Origin: Thermoanaerobaculia bacterium
GTDB lineage: Bacteria; Acidobacteriota; Thermoanaerobaculia; Multivoradales; UBA5704
Assembly: GCA_025937035.1 (NCBI GenBank)
Contig: JAICSG010000111.1
Coordinates: forward strand, 1 to 9,174
Length of the DNA stretch: 9,174 nucleotides
Direction: 5' to 3'
Shown here one piece after another: positions 1 to 5,459 of the stretch; position 1 is the stretch's first letter; each line of letters opens with the position of its first letter. The notes beneath the pieces were generated by a model that saw nothing but the letters and a program-made list of their open reading frames with translations, was not told the origin of the DNA and did no database searches. The translations under genes and the position numbers were made by a program.

Positions 1-1
1 C

Positions 2-445
2 CTGGTCGGTCTGGCCCTGATCTTCGGCGTGCTCCGGCAGTTCCTGGTGCTGTTCAATCCGCGCCTGTCGATCACCCTGACCCCCGGCGTGCTCACCCCC
101 GGGCAGACCGCCTTCGTGCAGTGGCGGCTGGGGAGCGGCGGGCGCGGGGTGAGCCGGGTTCTGATCACTTTCGAGGGACGTGAGGAGGCGCGCTACCGGC
201 GCGGCACCAGCACCTATACCGACCGCGAGACCTTCTTCACTCAGCCGGTCATGGACTGCACGCAGAGCTACGAGATCTCGCAAGGGGGCTCAGGCACCTT
301 CACCCTGCCCGCCGGAGTCGCGCCGTCCTTCCGCTCGACCCACAACCAGATCATCTGGTCTCTCAAGGCCAAGTGCGAGCTGCCGCGCTGGCCCGACACC
401 GAGGAGGAGTACGAGGTGGTGGTGCAGCCCGGAGGGACCGGCTGA
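2..445 (+). CDS. Membrane-anchored arrestin-like domain protein (5' partial)
   Basis: The reading frame is open from the window edge, so the true start lies upstream. The visible part begins with a hydrophobic stretch (LVGLALIFGVLRQFLVLF) that looks like a transmembrane segment. A beta-rich domain of about 125 residues follows. It opens with the pattern 'SITLTPGVLTPGQTAFVQWRL', like the first strands of an arrestin-fold domain (extended strand, P-G, then a V-x-W strand). It ends with 'FTLPAGVAPSF', 'IIWSLKAKCELP' and a final E-V-V-V strand, which resembles the closing strands of arrestin N domains. Two cysteines (in MDCTQ and AKCEL) could pair. The gene overlaps the next one by one base (TGATG), which implies coupled translation. 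The arrestin-like reading rests on pattern, not a database hit. A generic immunoglobulin-like beta-sandwich is the main alternative. The function is unknown. Confidence 0.7.
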   Translation: MVGLALIFGVLRQFLVLFNPRLSITLTPGVLTPGQTAFVQWRLGSGGRGVSRVLITFEGREEARYRRGTSTYTDRETFFTQPVMDCTQSYEISQGGSGTFTLPAGVAPSFRSTHNQIIWSLKAKCELPRWPDTEEEYEVVVQPGGTG

Positions 446-834
446 TGGAGTGGATACGGATCGAGACCCGCGACGGCGTGACCGCCTTCCTGCCGGGGGA
501 GACGGTCGAGGGGACGGTCGGATGGCACTTCGACGCGCCGGCCCGGAGCGTCGAGGTTCGCCTCCTCTGGTACACGGAAGGGAAGGGGGATCAGGACGTC
601 GGAGTGGTGGCGAGCGTGCCGCTGGCCAATCCGGGAGCGGACGAGATCCGGCCCTTCCAGATCCGCCTGCCGGCGGGGCCCTACAGCTTCTCGGGCCGGC
701 TGATCTCGCTCGTCTGGGCCCTGGAGGCGGTGGCCGAGCCCGGCTCGCGGGCCGAGCGGCTGCCGATCACCGTCTCGCCCACCCGGCAGGAGATCCTCCT
801 CAGCTCCGGAGCCTCCCTTGCGGGCCCGGGATAA
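445..834 (+). CDS. Arrestin-like soluble protein
   Basis: This is a 129-residue protein without signal peptide or membrane segment, so it is probably cytoplasmic. The ATG at 445 overlaps the previous stop codon and has a GGAGGG ribosome binding site at 431-436, eight bases upstream. The frame stays open further upstream but without a comparable site. The sequence follows the arrestin N-domain pattern: 'FLPGETVEGTVGWHF' (P-G-E-x-V-x-G near the first strands), 'VEVRLLWYTEGKG', then 'FQIRLPAGPYSFSGRLIS' and 'LVWALEAVAEPG', and a last strand 'LPITVSP'. The same closing pattern (LPAG, S-F, I/V-W-x-L-x-A) occurs in the preceding membrane-anchored protein, so the two look like related modules. The molecular role is unknown. 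A scaffold or adaptor role next to the downstream NTPase is inference. Confidence 0.8.
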   Translation: MEWIRIETRDGVTAFLPGETVEGTVGWHFDAPARSVEVRLLWYTEGKGDQDVGVVASVPLANPGADEIRPFQIRLPAGPYSFSGRLISLVWALEAVAEPGSRAERLPITVSPTRQEILLSSGASLAGPG

Positions 835-1387
835 CCCGTTCGCCGTCCGGCGGGTCCACGCGATCCGCTACCGGCTCTCGGGCGTCACCTGGGAGGAGCT
901 GCTGGAGCGCCTGGCCACGCTGGGCTTCCGCGCCGCCCTGGTGGGGCCGCACGGCCATGGCAAGACCACGCTGCTGGAGGATCTCGGGGCCCGGCTCGCC
1001 GAACGAGGCTTTCAGATCCGGACCGCCACCCTGCGCCAGGGGGAGCGGTGGCTCGGTCCCGCCCGGTCCGCGGCGCTCTTCCGCGATCCCGACCCTCGCG
1101 ACCTCCTCCTGGTGGACGGCGCCGAGCAGCTCGATCCCCTCTCCTGGTGGACCCTGCGCCTGCGGAGCCGGGGTGCCGCGGGATTGATCATCACCTCCCA
1201 TCGTCCCGGGCTCCTGCCGACCCTCCACGAGCACCGCACCACGCCGGAGCTGCTGGCGGGGATCGTGACGGATCTGGAGGGAACGGCGGACGAAGGTGAG
1301 ATCGCGGAGCTGTTCGCCCGCCATCGCGGCGATCTGCGGCTGGCCTTGCGGGAGCTGTACGACGTCCGTTCGCGAGGTGTTTCCTGA
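818..1387 (+). CDS. Small P-loop NTPase
   Basis: This is a 189-residue protein. The likely start is TTG at 818, inside the last 17 bases of the preceding gene, with GGAG at 808-811 six bases upstream. Walker A is GPHGHGKT at residues 43-50. Walker B is DLLLVDGAEQL at about residues 95-105, with Asp100 and a possible catalytic Glu103. A sensor-like strand 'GLIITSHRPG' follows at about 122-131. The order and spacing suit an AAA/ATPase-type or MoxR/DnaA-like core. No ABC signature (LSGGQ) is visible, and there is no clear helical lid, so the protein is a minimal NTPase. It ends with a charged helical segment (AELFARHRGDLRLALRELYD). Overlap with the arrestin-like genes suggests a shared complex, perhaps energised by this enzyme. 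The substrate and process are unknown. The gene converges on the TauE-family gene with four bases between the stop codons. Confidence 0.82.
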   Translation: MRARDNPFAVRRVHAIRYRLSGVTWEELLERLATLGFRAALVGPHGHGKTTLLEDLGARLAERGFQIRTATLRQGERWLGPARSAALFRDPDPRDLLLVDGAEQLDPLSWWTLRLRSRGAAGLIITSHRPGLLPTLHEHRTTPELLAGIVTDLEGTADEGEIAELFARHRGDLRLALRELYDVRSRGVS

Positions 1388-1391
1388 TCGA

Positions 1392-2171
1392 TTATTTCGT
1401 CGCCTGCTGCCAGAAGAGGATGGCCGTCACCGCGAGGCCGATGACGATCACCGCCGCCCGCGCCTTCTGCTTGCCGATCCGCTGGGCGAAGCGGGCTCCG
1501 GCGTAGCCGCCGAGGGTGGCTCCGCCCACGATCACCAGCGCCGCCGGCCAGACCACCGCCCCCTTGTAGATGAAGTAGGCCGCGGCCACCACGTTGATGC
1601 AGAAGCCGAAGAAGTTCTTGACCCCGTTGGCGGCGTGGATGTTCGACATCCCGAGGAAGCCCAGCAGGGCCAGCATCAGGATGCCGATCCCGGCGCCAAA
1701 ATAACCGCCATAGATCGCGACGCCGAACTGCAGGAGCGAGGCGGCCGCCAGGCGCCCTTTGGAGAGGTGGGCGGGATCGTCCACCGCGCGCTGAGGGGAG
1801 CGCCGGGAGAGCACCCCCTGGACCATGAACAGGACCGTGGCGAAGAGGATCAGCAGGGGAGCGAGGGCGGCGAAGACCTTCTCGGGCGTGCGCAGGAGGA
1901 GGATGGATCCGAGGGTGCCGCCGATCAGGCTCGGCAGGAAGAGCGTCCGCAGCCAGCCGGGGTTCTGGCGCACCTCGTCGCGGTAGCCGTAGAGGCTCGC
2001 CAGGGCGCCGGGGAGCAGCGCCACCGTCGAGGTGGCGTTGGCGGCGATGGACGGGAGCCCGGCCAGCAGCAGGGTGGGGAAGGTGAGGATCGTCCCCCCG
2101 CCCGCCATGGCGTTCATCACCCCCGCGCCCAGGGAGGCGGCGACCAGAGCCAGGATCTGAAGAGGCGTCAA
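1392..2171 (-). CDS. TauE/SafE-family membrane permease
   Basis: This is a probable inner-membrane anion exporter or permease of the TauE/SafE family (PF01925, formerly DUF81), some members of which move sulfite or organosulfonates. The 259-residue protein is almost entirely hydrophobic, with about eight predicted spans and a polar middle loop (RRSPQRAVDDPAHLSKG). It shows the family's two-fold internal symmetry: 'GVMNAMAGGGTILTFP' at residues 17-32 in the first half and 'YGGYFGAGIGIL' at 154-165 in the second. The 'AANATSTVALLPG' stretch is also typical. The frame is open further upstream, but those codons lie inside the TPR gene and have the wrong character. The first sensible start is TTG at 2171, seven bases after the TPR stop, with no good ribosome binding site, which suggests translational coupling. 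The substrate cannot be told from sequence. There is no sulfur gene nearby. Confidence 0.88.
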   Translation of the reverse strand: MTPLQILALVAASLGAGVMNAMAGGGTILTFPTLLLAGLPSIAANATSTVALLPGALASLYGYRDEVRQNPGWLRTLFLPSLIGGTLGSILLLRTPEKVFAALAPLLILFATVLFMVQGVLSRRSPQRAVDDPAHLSKGRLAAASLLQFGVAIYGGYFGAGIGILMLALLGFLGMSNIHAANGVKNFFGFCINVVAAAYFIYKGAVVWPAALVIVGGATLGGYAGARFAQRIGKQKARAAVIVIGLAVTAILFWQQATK

Positions 2172-2178
2172 GGCGCGG

Positions 2179-3372
2179 CTACGATCCCACCCTCCGTACC
2201 GCCACGTCCAGCGCCGCGAGCACCTCGGAGTCACGGGGGTGCTTCTGGGCCAGGGGGGCGAGGAAGAAGGCGGCGTGGCGGTAGTCCTGGAGTTTGAGAT
2301 AGGCGAAGGCCAGGCCATGGCTGGCCTCGCTGACGCCCGGATAGAGCTCGAAGGCCTTCTGCCAGACCGCGATCGCCTCGCCGATCTTCCCCTCGCTCTG
2401 GAGGCAGGAGCCCCGGCCGTTCAACGACCTCAGGTGATCCGGGTGCAGGCTCAGGGCCTGGTCGAAGTAGGCCCGACCCTCGTCGGGGTGGCCCTGTTTC
2501 AGGAGCACCGATCCCATGCCGCTCAACGCGTTCACGTCGTGAGGGGCGCTGTCGAGCGCCTTCTGGAACGAGGAGGCCGCCTCCTCATAGCGCTTCTCGT
2601 AATACAGGCGCCATCCGGACTCGGCCCACGCCGAGAGGCCGGCGGGCTCGGCCTCGAGGAAGGACCGCAGAGTGGGATCGAGGGACCGGGCCGAGGCCGC
2701 CTGCGTCATGCGGGCGACGAGGCCGTCCCCGTCCTCCCGCAGCTTCACCAGATGGGTCTCGGCCTGCGGGAACTTCCCTTGCAGCAGATAGAGCCGGGCG
2801 AGCTGTTGGTCGATGCCCCCGCGCAGCCAGGCCTGCTCGGCCTGCCGCTCCTTCCTCTGCCGCAGATAGAGAGTGCCGAGCCCGAGGAGAGCGCCCCGGT
2901 TGTCCGGCTCCAGGGAGAGCGCCCGCTGATAGGACCGCTCGGCCTGCACGGATTGATAGGCCCGCAACTGGCAGCTGGCCAGCTCGGACCAGGCTTCGGC
3001 GTCGTCGGGAGAGAGCTGAGCCGCGCGGCTGAAGGCGTCGAGCGCCTCGTCGTTGCGGTCTTCCTTCTGGAGCTCGTGCCCCTGGTCGACCAGCAGGAGG
3101 GCCTGCTTGTGGTGGAGGCGGGGCTCGCCGGGCCCTTCCGCCAGGAACCACGATTGCCAGAGGACGGGGACCAGCGAAGCGATCCCCAGAAACAGGGCCA
3201 GGCTCCAGAGCCGCCCGTCGCTCCAGGGCTTTCGCCTTTCCGGCCTCGGAGCGGCGACCGCCAGCGGATCGGCAACGGCAAGGAAACGGTCGAGCTGTTC
3301 GGCCTCGCCGTTCCCCCGGAAGAGCTGGAATCGATGTTTCGTGACTGACTGGTTGCTTCGATTCATGCCCAT
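2179..3372 (-). CDS. Membrane-anchored TPR protein A
   Basis: This is a 397-residue protein. Its N-terminal 54 residues are cytosolic-looking. One transmembrane segment follows at about 55-77 (LWSLALFLGIASLVPVLW), then about eight tetratricopeptide repeats from residue 88 to the end. Examples are 'NDEALDAFSRAAQLSPDD', 'AERSYQRALSLEPDN', 'YEEAASSFQKALDSAPHD' and 'GRAYFDQALSLHPDH', each carrying the A-x8-A and terminal proline pattern. TPR arrays bind other proteins, so a scaffold role at the membrane is likely, but the partner is unknown. It resembles the adjacent TPR protein along its whole length, with the membrane segment at the same position. ATG codons occur at 3372 and 3366. No Shine-Dalgarno sequence precedes either, but a TATACT box sits exactly at -12 to -7 of the 3372 ATG, suggesting leaderless translation. 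The permease gene follows seven bases after the stop. Confidence 0.88.
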   Translation of the reverse strand: MGMNRSNQSVTKHRFQLFRGNGEAEQLDRFLAVADPLAVAAPRPERRKPWSDGRLWSLALFLGIASLVPVLWQSWFLAEGPGEPRLHHKQALLLVDQGHELQKEDRNDEALDAFSRAAQLSPDDAEAWSELASCQLRAYQSVQAERSYQRALSLEPDNRGALLGLGTLYLRQRKERQAEQAWLRGGIDQQLARLYLLQGKFPQAETHLVKLREDGDGLVARMTQAASARSLDPTLRSFLEAEPAGLSAWAESGWRLYYEKRYEEAASSFQKALDSAPHDVNALSGMGSVLLKQGHPDEGRAYFDQALSLHPDHLRSLNGRGSCLQSEGKIGEAIAVWQKAFELYPGVSEASHGLAFAYLKLQDYRHAAFFLAPLAQKHPRDSEVLAALDVAVRRVGS

Positions 3373-3378
3373 CGTTCG

Positions 3379-3384
3379 AGTATA
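3379..3384 (-). promoter_or_regulatory. Candidate -10 box for leaderless TPR A transcript
   Basis: On the minus strand TATACT occupies positions -12 to -7 relative to the ATG at 3372. This is the TANNNT placement known for leaderless bacterial genes. No Shine-Dalgarno sequence is present between the box and the ATG. The -35 side is weak, so this remains a candidate. Confidence 0.4.
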
Positions 3385-3406
3385 GAAGGTTCGCGATGGA
3401 AGCGCA

Positions 3407-3418
3407 CGCCCCGGGGCG
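3407..3418. repeat. 12-bp palindrome between the two TPR genes
   Basis: CGCCCCGGGGCG is a perfect palindrome three bases beyond the stop codon of TPR protein B. It has no loop and no T-tract on either side, so it does not look like an intrinsic terminator. In GC-rich DNA such a short palindrome may be chance. Confidence 0.3.
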
Positions 3419-3420
3419 GG

Positions 3421-4665
3421 TCAGGACGGCGCCAGCTTCGCCAGCGTGCTCTGAAGGAGCGTCGCCGTCTCTTTGTCGGAGGGGTTGATCAGCAAGGACC
3501 GGGCGAGGTAGTGGTTCGCCCGGACGTAGTCGCCGCGCTCGTAGTAGACCATGCCGAGCCCCTTCAGGCAGTCGGGGATCTCGACCTGATCGGTGCGGGG
3601 GAGCTCTTCGACCACCTCGTGCCAGATCGTCAGGGCCCCCTCCTCCTGCCCCTGAGCCTTGCGGCTCCAGGCGAGGCCGTTGAGGGCGCTGTAGCTGGTC
3701 GGCCAGGTGGCGAGCGCCTGCTCGAAGGCCGACTGCGCCTCCCGGGGGGCGCCGGTCTTGAGCAGGCTCCAGCCATGGCCGATGATCGCCGAGCCGTCTC
3801 GCGGGTCGCGGCTGACCGCCCGGCTGAAAGTCGCCGCGGCCTCCTCGTACCGCCGGGCGTAGAAGAGGCGCCACCCCTGAGCGGTCTCCGGATTGCGGCT
3901 GGCCACGAAGTCGGGCGCGAGCTTGCGGCGCAGGTCCGGGGTGAGGCGGCCGAGCTGCAACGCCTCGCGCATGATCCGGGCGTACGGCTCGTCCGGCGTT
4001 TCGCGGACCAGCCGCCGGACGAGGGGGGTGGCCTCCTCGAAGCGGTTTTCGAGCAGGAGCAGACGGGCCAGGCCTCGCCGCGCGTCCGGCGCCTTCTTCC
4101 AATAGGCCTCCGCCTGCTTCCAGTCGCCGGTATAGAAGCTGAAATCCCCCAGGATGTGATAGCCGCGGCTGTACGCGGGATTGATCCTCAGGCACCGCCG
4201 GGCCGCCTCCTCCCCCTCGGCGGTCTGGCCGGCATAGAACAGGGACCGCGCCAGGGCGTCCCAGGCGTCCACCAGGTTGGGCGCGAGCTCGGTGGCCAGC
4301 CGGGAATGGCTCAGCGCCTTGTCGATCTCCTTGGCGCGGATGTAGGCCTGCCCCTGGCTGGCGAGCGTCCGGGCCATCTCTTCCGCGAAGGTGACGCCGG
4401 TCCGGGAGACGGTCGCCGCCGGCCTCCACGGGTGGAGCGCCAGCAGCACGCCGCCGGCTCCGAGGAGCAGCCCGAGCACGAGGGAGAGCAGGATGAGAGG
4501 GAGCCGCTTGCGGTGCTGCTCTTCCTCCCGCAGGGAGCGCACCAGAGCAGGATCAGCCAGGAAGGCGTCCAGGCGCCCCGCGTCAGACGGTTTCCGTCCC
4601 TCCCTGCCGCCGAAGAGCAGCCTGAGATTCTTGAGAGTCAGCACTCGGCTCCGATCCAATTCCAC
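3421..4665 (-). CDS. Membrane-anchored TPR protein B
   Basis: This is a 414-residue protein with an N-terminal charged region, a transmembrane segment at about 55-77 (LPLILLSLVLGLLLGAGG) and a TPR array from about residue 95 to the end. Repeats visible include 'IDKALSHSRLATELAPNL', 'TAEGEEAARRCLRINPAY', 'YEEAAATFSRAVSRDPRD', 'AQSAFEQALATWPTSY' and 'YVRANHYLARSLLINPSD'. It is probably an inner-membrane protein-interaction scaffold. Whole-length similarity to TPR protein A (for example GWRLFYARRYEEAAATF versus GWRLYYEKRYEEAASSF) indicates a tandem duplication. The start is GTG at 4665. GGAGG lies only three bases upstream, so the in-frame TTG at 4659, nine bases from GGAGG, is an equally reasonable start. 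A perfect inverted repeat lies just before the ribosome binding site. The gene is 48 bases upstream of TPR protein A and is probably the first gene of a TPR-TPR-permease operon. Confidence 0.88.
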   Translation of the reverse strand: MELDRSRVLTLKNLRLLFGGREGRKPSDAGRLDAFLADPALVRSLREEEQHRKRLPLILLSLVLGLLLGAGGVLLALHPWRPAATVSRTGVTFAEEMARTLASQGQAYIRAKEIDKALSHSRLATELAPNLVDAWDALARSLFYAGQTAEGEEAARRCLRINPAYSRGYHILGDFSFYTGDWKQAEAYWKKAPDARRGLARLLLLENRFEEATPLVRRLVRETPDEPYARIMREALQLGRLTPDLRRKLAPDFVASRNPETAQGWRLFYARRYEEAAATFSRAVSRDPRDGSAIIGHGWSLLKTGAPREAQSAFEQALATWPTSYSALNGLAWSRKAQGQEEGALTIWHEVVEELPRTDQVEIPDCLKGLGMVYYERGDYVRANHYLARSLLINPSDKETATLLQSTLAKLAPS

Positions 4666-4674
4666 CTGCCTCCG

Positions 4675-4694
4675 GACGAGCGAAATCGCTCGTC
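4675..4694. repeat. Perfect 9-bp inverted repeat in TPR operon leader
   Basis: GACGAGCGA and TCGCTCGTC are exact reverse complements separated only by AA. On the minus strand the repeat ends just before the CGGAGG ribosome binding site of TPR protein B and lies downstream of the candidate promoter. It could be a protein operator (two-fold symmetric DNA) or, in RNA, a hairpin with a loop of about four bases that affects access to the ribosome binding site. The neighbouring DUF2089 protein is an obvious candidate binder, by inference only. Confidence 0.6.
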
Positions 4695-4719
4695 TTATCT
4701 ACGCAAGAGTGAGACCAGA

Positions 4720-4725
4720 GTTATA
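4720..4725 (-). promoter_or_regulatory. Candidate -10 box for the TPR operon
   Basis: TATAAC on the minus strand matches five of six bases of the -10 consensus. It lies between the terminator of the upstream DUF2089 gene and the start of TPR protein B, giving a leader of about 50 bases that contains the 4675-4694 inverted repeat. No convincing -35 is seen: at 17 bases spacing the hexamer is TTTCTT, inside the terminator's T-rich tail. Confidence 0.35.
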
Positions 4726-4732
4726 ACGGGGT

Positions 4733-4774
4733 TCGTAAAGAAAAGAAATAGCTTAGGGGGCCGGATGGCCCCCT
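4733..4774 (-). terminator. Rho-independent terminator of the DUF2089 gene
   Basis: On the minus strand, about 20 bases after the DUF2089 stop codon, AGGGGGCC and GGCCCCCT form an 8-bp stem around the loop ATCC (4755-4774). A T-rich stretch follows (AAGCTATTTCTTTTCTTTA). The strong GC stem followed by a T-rich tail is the textbook intrinsic terminator layout. It separates the DUF2089 transcript from the TPR genes, which would need their own promoter unless read-through occurs. Confidence 0.8.
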
Positions 4775-4799
4775 GGAGGGGGAGAGGGAGGGGCTCAGA
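4771..4799 (+). repeat. Short G-rich intergenic repeat, copy 1
   Basis: The segment starting CCCTGGAGGGGGAGAG and ending GGGGCTCA runs across the end of the DUF2089 gene. It closely matches the minus strand of 5406-5432 (CCCTGCCGGGGAGAG ... GGGGCTCA), differing by a few bases and a short gap. Two copies in opposite orientation in neighbouring intergenic regions suggest a dispersed element, though low complexity makes chance similarity possible. Confidence 0.4.
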
Positions 4800-5148
4800 T
4801 CGCCTTGATCAGGCGCGCCGCCGCTTCGGTCCGCTCGCGGTCGCCGAAGACCTCGTCGGACTCGCCGCTGGTCTCCACGATGACCTGCCGCAGCGAGTCG
4901 ATGATCTTGTCCAGCCGCGACCTGACGGTGGGGTAGGACACCCCCGCCTGCTCGGCGATGGCCTTCAGGTTGCCGCTGGAGAGCACGAACATCTCGATGA
5001 AACGCTGATGCTCCACGGGGAGCCGCGCGAGCCGCGGGGCCGGGAAATCGGCCTCGACGGAGATCTCGCACGATGGGCAGGTCATGCGTGAAACCTGCAT
5101 GGCCTGCTGGCAATAGGGACAATGATTGGTAATCGGTTCGGGGGACAT
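4795..5148 (-). CDS. DUF2089 family zinc-ribbon/HTH regulator
   Basis: This is a 117-residue protein matching the DUF2089 family in length and layout. An N-terminal zinc ribbon has CPYC at residues 10-13 and CPSC at 24-27, so four cysteines can hold one zinc. The linker 'FPAPRLARLPVEHQRFIEMFVLSSGN' precedes a helix-turn-helix at about 60-83 (LKAIAEQAGVSYPTVRSRLDKI), which is similar to sigma-70 region 4 or LuxR-type recognition helices. The C-terminal tail is charged. It is therefore probably a DNA-binding transcription factor. The targets are unknown, and the adjacent TPR operon with its palindrome is a plausible one. The ATG at 5148 is the only good start. It lacks a Shine-Dalgarno sequence and is preceded by an A-rich stretch (CCAAAAAC). 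An intrinsic terminator follows, so the gene is probably transcribed alone. Confidence 0.88.
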   Translation of the reverse strand: MSPEPITNHCPYCQQAMQVSRMTCPSCEISVEADFPAPRLARLPVEHQRFIEMFVLSSGNLKAIAEQAGVSYPTVRSRLDKIIDSLRQVIVETSGESDEVFGDRERTEAAARLIKAI

Positions 5149-5311
5149 GTTTTTGGTCTTTGAGTTTTAGGAACGGACGTCGAAAGAGTACAGCCGTCCT
5201 CAGACAGAGTCAATGGTGTCCTCTTCGGGAGACGTACGAGAGGCGTGAAAAACGCCATCCTCGGCACGCCGAAACAGTACCTCATCTACTTACGATTTCT
5301 TAGCTCTACTT

Positions 5312-5317
5312 TGTCAA
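5312..5317 (-). promoter_or_regulatory. Candidate -35 box for the DUF2089 gene
   Basis: A perfect TTGACA lies on the minus strand about 165 bases upstream of the DUF2089 start, in a relatively A/T-rich stretch. The best partner is TAAGTA at a 19-base spacing, which is poor. If used, the transcript would have a leader of roughly 130 bases containing two small hairpins. Confidence 0.3.
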
Positions 5318-5382
5318 CCTTGGCGTCCCCGGTCCGTTGGCTTTCGTCGCCCCGGCCCTCCGCCCACCCTTCCGGGAGAAGA

Positions 5383-5457
5383 GGGAGAGAGTCGGCCAAG
5401 CTTGGCCTTGAGCCCCTCTCTCCCCGGCAGGGGTGGGTGGAGGGATGGGAGAGAGGG
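5383..5457. repeat. Three-arm inverted repeat cluster downstream of fhs
   Basis: A C/T arm CCCTCTCTCCC at 5414-5424 is the exact reverse complement of GGGAGAGAGGG at 5447-5457 (11 bp, 22-base gap). It can instead pair with GGAGAGAG-type sequence at about 5383-5391, enclosing a perfect 14-bp palindrome GGCCAAGCTTGGCC at 5394-5407. The two pairings exclude each other. On the minus strand this lies directly after the fhs stop codon and could stabilise or shape the mRNA 3' end. It lacks a T-tract. The 5406-5432 part resembles the G-rich segment at 4771-4799. Confidence 0.6.
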
Positions 5458-5459
5458 TT

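Larger units (their letters stand above)
5149..5459. other. Gene-free region between DUF2089 and fhs
   Basis: These 311 bases contain no convincing coding frame. The half next to the DUF2089 gene (5149-5317) is less GC-rich and looks like its promoter and leader. It has TTGACA on the minus strand at 5312-5317, a hairpin GGCGT/ACGCC at 5242-5256 and an adjacent inverted repeat TCGGC/GCCGA at 5261-5272. The half next to fhs (about 5380-5459) holds the G/A-rich and C/T-rich inverted repeats listed separately. No T-tract terminator is visible after fhs. Confidence 0.6.

Noticed and set aside
180..1187. 335-codon plus-strand frame over the arrestin-like cassette
   Set aside because: It overlaps three better-supported genes in another frame and is Arg/Pro/Ser-rich without domain features.
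1388..1391. Possible shared terminator between the converging NTPase and permease genes
   Set aside because: Only four bases separate the stop codons, and no stem with a T-tract was found around them.
2172..2318. N-terminal extension of the TauE/SafE gene to an ATG at 2318
   Set aside because: The extra residues are Ser/Pro/Arg/Thr-rich and come from the 3' end of TPR protein A read in another frame. TTG at 2171 starts directly before the first membrane span.
2585..4429. 614-codon minus-strand frame spanning parts of both TPR genes
   Set aside because: It runs in another frame across two well-supported TPR genes and is rich in Arg, Gly, Pro and Ala without domains, as expected of a shadow frame in GC-rich DNA.
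3511..5091. 526-codon plus-strand frame opposite TPR protein B and the DUF2089 gene
   Set aside because: It crosses the terminator and intergenic region and has no recognisable motif, so it is an antisense shadow of real genes.
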